Positions 45,391-50,987 of a stretch of 50,987 nucleotides of DNA are shown here, piece by piece. The stretch is from Hydnum rufescens UP504 (Eukaryota; Basidiomycota; Agaricomycetes; Cantharellales; Hydnaceae): positions 3,842-54,828 of the forward strand of contig MU129185.1 of NCBI GenBank assembly GCA_014904985.1, given 5' to 3'. The notes below the pieces were generated by a model. That model did no database searches. It was not told the DNA's origin and saw only the letters and a list, made by a program, of their open reading frames with translations. The position numbers and the translations under genes were made by a program. The first letter of the stretch is position 1. Each line of letters starts with the position of its first letter.

Positions 45391-46397
45391 TAGTGTTGCC
45401 GCGACTTGCAAATTAAGTCGAGTCGCTCCGAGTCGCGCCGAGTCGCTTCCAAGTTGAGTCGCTTCCGCGACTTGGAAGTCACAAGTCGAGTCACACAAGT
45501 CGGTCAAACCAACTCCGAGTCACTAGATATTCAGCATACTGTTACATACATAGCTAAAGTAGTATGTTGTACTCTACTGGTATGCTGTGGTAAAAATGGA
45601 CCTTGAGTGGTGTAGAACTGATTTACCAAGTATTGATGGTACCTGTTTTATGGTACCCGTTTTCTGGTAACAAAAATTTTTCTGAAAATCCTGTTGCACT
45701 CCTCCCTCTCTACTCTCACCTGGGTCTACTTGCGTGGTTACACAGCAGAATATGGTGAGTTTTTCTTCAAGCTCTGAGAATAACAAAGCGGCGCAGTTGT
45801 CTCAAACCCGAAATTATGGAGGCCCTTCAGACCTTAAAGTTTATGTTGAAAAAGAAGCGCCTGGACTTCACGGATGGTTGGGTAACTGACCTGTTGAAAT
45901 GGGCGGTTATCGACTATGGTGTATGTTGTCACGTGCCGCTCGCTGCTCCCCTCTCGTGCCTCTACCCCTCTCCGCACGTCCGGCCCACTCTAGGGCTGCC
46001 CTCCTTTTACTATATATATAACGTAGGTATTTCATGTACATACCTCACTGGTTTGTACCTCCGCAGCCATACCCTGCACCAAGGTTCTTTTATCACAATG
46101 ACCTCACAGAAATGCAGGTGGAGGAGGAGACCTATCAATTTGCACTCGACAATATTTTGGATTCTGGGGATGTCAATTACAATGATATCTTGGAAAAGGC
46201 TGGTCCATTTGACGATTAATGAAAGTTTCTGTAATACATGGCCATACGGGAGGTACCGACAGTTCAAGTCGACTCAAGTCAACTCTTGCGACTCGACTAC
46301 GACTTGGAAGTCATACGAAGTCACAAGTCGTTCCAAGTCGCCGGAAGTCGCCGAAAGTCGAGTCGTAGTCGCGCCGAGTCGAGTCGCGGCAACACTA
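45391..46397 (+). mobile_element. hAT-family element 2 (1,007 bp), nested in the end of element 1
   Basis: Terminal inverted repeats are TAGTGTTGCCGCGACT at both ends. The 8 bp target duplication ACTGGTTG lies at 45,383-45,390 and 46,398-46,405; it spans the last four bases of element 1 and the first four of its target duplication. So element 2 landed after element 1. Dense subterminal repeats of AAGTCG/GAGTCGC occupy about 45,400-45,520 and 46,255-46,390. Inside, the frame at 45,816 reads E-A-L-Q-T-L-K-F then K-K-R-L-D-F-T-D-G-W, similar to a motif in the C-terminal half of fungal hAT transposases. Confidence 0.9.
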
Positions 46398-46403
46398 ACT
46401 GGT

Positions 46404-46499
46404 TGTCAGTGGATTGGGTCCGCACGATCCGAATCGCATCTAATTGTTGCCCACACGCATTATGTAACGAGATTGGCTCTTACCGACCTTTTTTCGACA
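46404..46499 (+). mobile_element. Solo LTR related to the miniature copia-type element, copy A
   Basis: It starts TGTCAGTGGATTGGGTCCGC and ends TTTTTTCGACA, sharing the start and an ATTATGTAA core with the 101 bp LTRs at 41.28 and 42.41 kb (minus-strand reading). It lies at the join between the MCM3 fragment and the next sub1 copy. The hAT elements interrupted its left edge. Copy B is at 49,358-49,475. Confidence 0.65.
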
Positions 46500-46799
<300 letters not shown>

Positions 46800-47339
46800 C
46801 ATCCTCTCCCTCGTCTTCTCCCGTCGTCAACCCCTCAGGGAACTATCAGCATTCGGATGGTGCCCCCACCCTTCCGCTATTCTCGCCGCTCAAAGCCCAT
46901 AATTCTTACCGACGTGCGTCCCGCCCCATCCTACAATCATAATACAATATGTTGGTCGTAAATTATCGCTGTGTCCATGATAGTGTCTTCAAGATCCTCT
47001 GGATACGGGGTCGTCGTGGGATGACACTCAATTCGGTTTTCACAATCACAATCGCACCCAGCCCGCACCACCCCCGACGATCTTTTCAACTCTCGCCGTC
47101 TTTGTATATTTGGATTTACCTGTGGCTCTACAGGCCACTTCACTTCAACATCAACCTTCCTGTCTTCATCCTACCACCGTGAAAACCTGCTCTCCTCTTC
47201 GCTCTACGATCCCTACCGTGCCCTCAAAGGGCCGTCTGCTGAAACTTTTGTCACACGTGAACAGCTGGTCCTCGCAGTCCCTTATGGACCCGACGACAGA
47301 ATGGGTTTATCGCGGGGCTCCCACCCGGCCTATCGCTGA
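46800..47339 (+). pseudogene. Sub1 paralog without zinc cluster, unit A
   Basis: It begins within exon 2 (S-S-S-P-V-V-N-P) and has no start codon or cluster. The intron 2 acceptor is altered (GTCTTCAAG for GTCTTCTAG). Exon 4 (47,134-47,339) is open and reads L-Y-D-P-Y-R-A-L-K-G-P-S-A-E-T-F-V-T. It is most like the Zn-less gene at 38.96 kb, so it probably descends from that form. Confidence 0.7.
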
Positions 47340-47439
47340 GACCCTCTGCCACCGTACGGGTACGCTTTCGTGCTCTGCTTAATTAAAATGATAACCGATT
47401 CATCTTCGTCTTCTAGGCTCCCTGATTCTGCGAGATGCA

Positions 47440-48160
47440 CCTACATGCTAGTATTTTCTTTGCTCGTTCCGTTCTTCGTTCAGAAGGGCACTCCGACCCG
47501 TGTCTGAACAAGCCGAAGGCTCAAGTTCGCACTCATGCTGTGCCTGATCAGACTGGTTTCTTTGCGTGTTGGACGGACAAATCTCGGGACACGATATACT
47601 GTACGATGAAATTGATAATCTGGGCTTCACTCTACAATCGACTCCCGACTCTCAGGTTTTTTTTTTTTCAGTCCCTCGGTTTCTATTGGTTGGTGTGGTC
47701 CTCGCTTTACGTGAAAGCGCAATCGTCTTGGATTCTACGGTTCCGGTCTCTGCCTGGTGACTTTTCTGGCTCCCGGACCGTCTCTCTGCTACTGGGCTGT
47801 CTGGCTTCTTGGCTTGGTGTATCTCTAGATGAGACTTCGGGTTCAGGCTCCTTTCTGTTTTTTTCCCTCGACCGTTGCCGTTCCTGTGTTTGTTTTGTTG
47901 TGCTTTTGTTTCTCCTTTAAATTCTGTGTACCCTATGTCGTCTGCATGGTTATTGTAAGTCTGATGAATATTTCGTGAGATGTGCCGCAGTGAGTTGTTC
48001 CCCCTCCTACAAAAGCGAGAGCGCAAGCGCAGACATCTACCTTCATGTATTTGGCAGGACATAAGCACCAGTACGATACCGCAATACGGATGTCGCACGC
48101 CCTGTGAGGAAGGGCTGATGCCAATTTTTGGCGATATAGGTTCATTTCAGAACGCCTGCG
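47440..48160 (+). repeat. Array 3' flank QR, copy 8, internally deleted
   Basis: It jumps from GACGGACAAATCTCGGGACA (47,570) to the GATGAAATTGATAATCTGGG part (47,605), so the middle of QR is missing. Copy 9 has the same deletion. Confidence 0.75.
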
Positions 48161-48530
48161 CTCCAAGTCTGCCGCTCCCAAGGGTCCGTTCCAGTATTCC
48201 CATCGAGTATTGGCACTGGATCTCACAAAAAGGCTATGCGTAGTTTTAGGATTTTTACATGAGCACCGAGCGTGCGTATTGTGATAGAGATCAAGTTTGA
48301 ATTCATACGGCGGGCACGAAACACAACGCTAGTCACTGCTATGCCGGTGCCAGCCCGAAACAGGCAGCAATAGCGCGTTGTCGAAATTAGAACCAGACAA
48401 CTCCGTGAGGTGTTCCTGCAACAATCAACCAGACCGTCATATCGTCGGAAGAACGAACATGAATTTTTGGGATCAACATTACAGGAACTTACGTGGTGAG
48501 GTCCATTTGGAGGACTCAGCGCCGTGGATG
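48160..48530 (+). pseudogene. Sub2 gene tail, unit B
   Basis: Only the 3' part of exon 2 (I-S-Q-K-G-Y-A near 48,230) and the downstream block with R-T-R-Q-L-R-E-V-F-L-Q-Q remain. It is joined directly to the QR copy 8 end, so the promoter and zinc cluster are missing. Many one-base indels separate it from 43,130-43,522. Confidence 0.7.
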
Positions 48531-48629
48531 GGGTTGAATTGCTGAGACGTTCATGTTCCAGGCGAGAGAGTTTTCCCCTGCCTACCGCATCAGATGGAAA
48601 CATCGAACATTTTAAAAACTGCACTAGAC

Positions 48630-49345
48630 GTTACCTCATGAATCACCTCCCGTTTCCGTCTTCTGGCTTGGGGACATCTTTGAAGACGCTAAATCGCCAT
48701 CGTCTTTCCCGCAACACCGTGCATATTTCTCCTCTACTTTAGACAGACGGGTATTTGCATGCGCGGGTGGACGGGGTGATAGACGTCTCCAGTGTATGGG
48801 CAATCATGAGGAGAGTTGCCTAAAGCCAGGTAGACTTGCAACGTGATAGAGGGAAAAAAATCCCCAATATCTTTCTGATTCCCCCTTTCCTTCGTCATTA
48901 CAGAAAGAAGTATAACCCGGATGATCCAATCTGCTGCACCTTGGTTAATGAAGAGTTAGTCTTTGCTTTTGCACACTGGATATATTCTTGACAAAATGCA
49001 GAAGTAAGAAGTTCCCTAGCTGACTCTTCTTAGATCGGCCAGTGCACCATATCAGTGTGTGAGAGCGGATCATAGTTGTCGAATACTTTTTGTGGCTGAT
49101 CGGTTGTCGGGGACAGTGGTTGTAAGATTGCCCCCAATCGACCGCACTTGGGCCGCACGAGTCCACTGCTGGGGTGCCTTTTCGACGCTAGGCTGTAGGT
49201 ATCTGTGCATCTGTAAGACATGATCGACAATCTTGCGATTGTGAACATAGTCTACATCGTCAGTGACCACGAAGAGAAGATCAAAACGCGATAACTGGAT
49301 GGGGATCTTCATGTCCATCATACTGAAGTTATGGGAATCAATCAT
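48630..49345 (-). pseudogene. MCM3 replicative helicase fragment, copy B
   Basis: Same segment as at 43.6-44.3 kb. It reads [13 protein letters not shown] near 49,295-49,255, then V-D-H-V-L-Q-M-H-R-Y. A stretch of 23 bases coding for the A-L-P-D-S-L part in copy A is absent, and more single-base frameshifts occur. It is not functional. Confidence 0.8.
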
Positions 49346-49357
49346 GGTGAACCCTGT

Positions 49358-49475
49358 TGTCAGTGGATTGGGTCCGCAGACGATCCGGATCGCTATCCCA
49401 CCTTAGCATACGCACCTAATTGTTGTCCACATGCATTATGTAACGAGATTGGCTCTTACCGACCTTTTTTCGACA
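49358..49475 (+). mobile_element. Solo LTR, copy B
   Basis: TGTCAGTGGATTGGGTCCGC to CTTTTTTCGACA, 118 bp. It is 22 bp longer than copy A because copy A lost an internal stretch. The first bases contain the single GTTGTCAG that is the empty site for hAT element 1. Confidence 0.65.
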
Positions 49476-49486
49476 CCTCTCGAAGG

Positions 49487-50013
49487 TCTCCCTCGTCTTC
49501 TCCCGTCGTCAACCCTCAGCGAACTATCAGCATTCGGATGGTGCCCCACCCTTCCACTATTCTCGCCGATCAAAGCCTACAATTGTTACTGACGTGCGTC
49601 CGCCCCATCCTACAATCATAATACAATTTGTTGGTCGTAAATTATCGCTGTGTCCATGATAGTGTCTTCACAAGATCCTCTGGATACGGGGTCGTCGTGA
49701 GATGACACTCAATTCGGTTTTCACAATCACAATCGCACCCAGCCACGCCACCCCTGACGATCTTTTCAACTCTCGCCGTCTTTGTATATTTGGATTTACC
49801 TGTGGCTCTACAGGCCACTGCCTTCAACATCATCCTCCCTGTCTTCATCGTACACCGTGAAAACCTGCTCTCCTCTTCGCTCTACGATCCCTACCGTGCC
49901 CTCAAAGGGCCGTCTGCTGAACTTTGTCACACGTGAACAGCTGGTCTCGCAGTCCGCCATGGACCCGACGACAGAATGGGTTTATCGCGGGCTCCCACCC
50001 GGCCTATCGCTGA
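49487..50013 (+). pseudogene. Sub1 paralog without zinc cluster, unit B
   Basis: Counterpart of 46,800-47,339 with the same missing parts and altered acceptor (TCTTCACAAG). One-base losses in exon 4 (for example near 49,921) break the frame that is open in unit A. Confidence 0.7.
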
Positions 50014-50089
50014 GACTCTCTGCTACCGTACGGGTACGCTTTCGTGCTCTGCTTAATTGAATCATAGCGGATTCATCTTCGTCTTCTAG

Positions 50090-50850
50090 GTCCCCATTCT
50101 GTGAGATGCACCTACATGCTAGTATTTTCTTTGGCTCGTTCCGTTCTTCGTTCAGAAGGGCACTCCGACCTGTGTCTGAACAAGCCGAAGCTCAAGTTCG
50201 CACTCATGCTGTGCCTGATCAGACTGGTTTCTTTGCGTGTTGGACGGACAAACCTCGGGACACGATATACTGTACGATGAAATTGATAATCTGGGCTTCA
50301 CTCTACATCGACTCCCGACTCTCGGGGGGTTTTTTTTTTTCAGTCCCTCGGTTTCTATTGGTTGGTGTGGTCCTCGCCTTACGTGAAAGCGCAATCGTCT
50401 TGGATTCTACGGTTCCGGTCTCTACCTGGTGACTTTTCTGGCTCCCGGACCGTCTCTCTGCTACTGGGCTGTCTGGCTTCTTGGCTTGGTGTATCTCTAG
50501 ATGAGACTTCGGGTTCAGGCTCCTTTCTGTTTTTTCCCTCGACCGTTGCCGTTGCTGTGTTTGTTTTGTTGTGTTTTTGTTTCTCCTTTAAATTCTGTGT
50601 ACCCTATGTCGTCTGCATGGTTATTGTAAGTCTGATGAATATTTCGTGAGATGTACCGCAGTGAGTTGTTCCCCCTCCTACAAAAGCGAGAGCGCAAGCG
50701 CAGACATCTACCTTCATGTATTTTGGCAGGACATAAGCACCAGTACGATACCGCAATACGGATGTCGCACGCCCTGTGAGGATGGGCTGATGCCAATTTT
50801 TTGGCGATATAGGTTCATTTCACATGCCTTGTTAGGAGGATCGCAGCTGT
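50090..50850 (+). repeat. Array 3' flank QR, copy 9
   Basis: It is close to 47,440-48,160, including the internal deletion. After 50,850 the unit A homology stops and the last 137 bases show only a short inverted pattern around CTGTCACGCGTCACAG. Confidence 0.75.
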
Positions 50851-50987
50851 TCGCTCTGTGCATCCTGAAACCATAGGGTTCGGCCACAGGTCACAGGGGT
50901 CGCTGTCACGCGTCACAGACCCCGTAAAAGGTAATTTCCTTATTTTTTTCCGGTGGTTTACAGCAGTCAGCCCCATGATCATCAGGT

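Overview
The window looks like a repeat-rich accessory region of a basidiomycete (Agaricomycetes) genome; a Ceratobasidiaceae / Rhizoctonia-type genome is my best guess. Reasons seen in the sequence: genes cut by roughly 46-66 bp introns with GT...CTAAY...YAG signals, a FunK1-type fungal protein kinase, a DUF6534-like multi-pass membrane protein, and many short Zn(2)-Cys(6) proteins. There is no sign of operons or bacterial ribosome binding sites. No rRNA, tRNA or CRISPR was found. The species assignment is inference.

Layout. 1-2,494 is a giant near-perfect inverted repeat (62 bp loop) carrying a DUF6534-like gene in both arms; the right-arm copy continues to about 3,205. 3.2-6.8 kb is mostly unreadable, but 3.85-5.2 kb holds relics of the repeat described next. 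6,830-9,241 (minus) is an apparently intact five-exon FunK1 kinase. From 10 kb to the end, the window is a degenerate tandem array. Its module, in gene direction, is: sub1 gene (Zn cluster, four exons), a conserved 3' flank called QR, a conserved block P, a sub2 gene (second Zn-cluster subfamily), a block X, then the promoter of the next sub1 gene. Six sub1 copies lie on the minus strand (12.9, 16.5, 21.85, 27.3, 32.7 and 36.3 kb). Three lie on the plus strand (38.96, 46.8 and 49.5 kb) after an orientation switch near 37-38.9 kb. The 13.4-33.1 kb part is itself a tandem pair with a period close to 10.84 kb.

Sub1 copies at 36.3 and 27.3 kb can be spliced into complete 247 and 249 aa proteins. 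Others have a lost exon, a lost splice donor, a frameshift, or (38.96 kb) an in-frame loss of the whole Zn cluster that leaves a clean 163 aa protein. The best sub2 gene is at 42,721 (plus).

Mobile elements sit in the array, and paralogous copies supply several empty sites: a 1,233 bp miniature copia-type LTR element (41,276-42,508), two nested hAT elements (44,360-45,386 and 45,391-46,397), a LINE reduced to ORF1 (22,289-23,930), and LTR-like fragments. A truncated MCM3 helicase pseudogene on the minus strand appears twice (43.6-44.3 and 48.6-49.3 kb) inside a duplicated block at the right end. The copies of that block differ mainly by single-base insertions and deletions. Together with the palindrome at the left end, this suggests unpolished long-read assembly at both window ends. 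Functional links between FunK1 and the Zn proteins are unproven; the shared locus is the only evidence.
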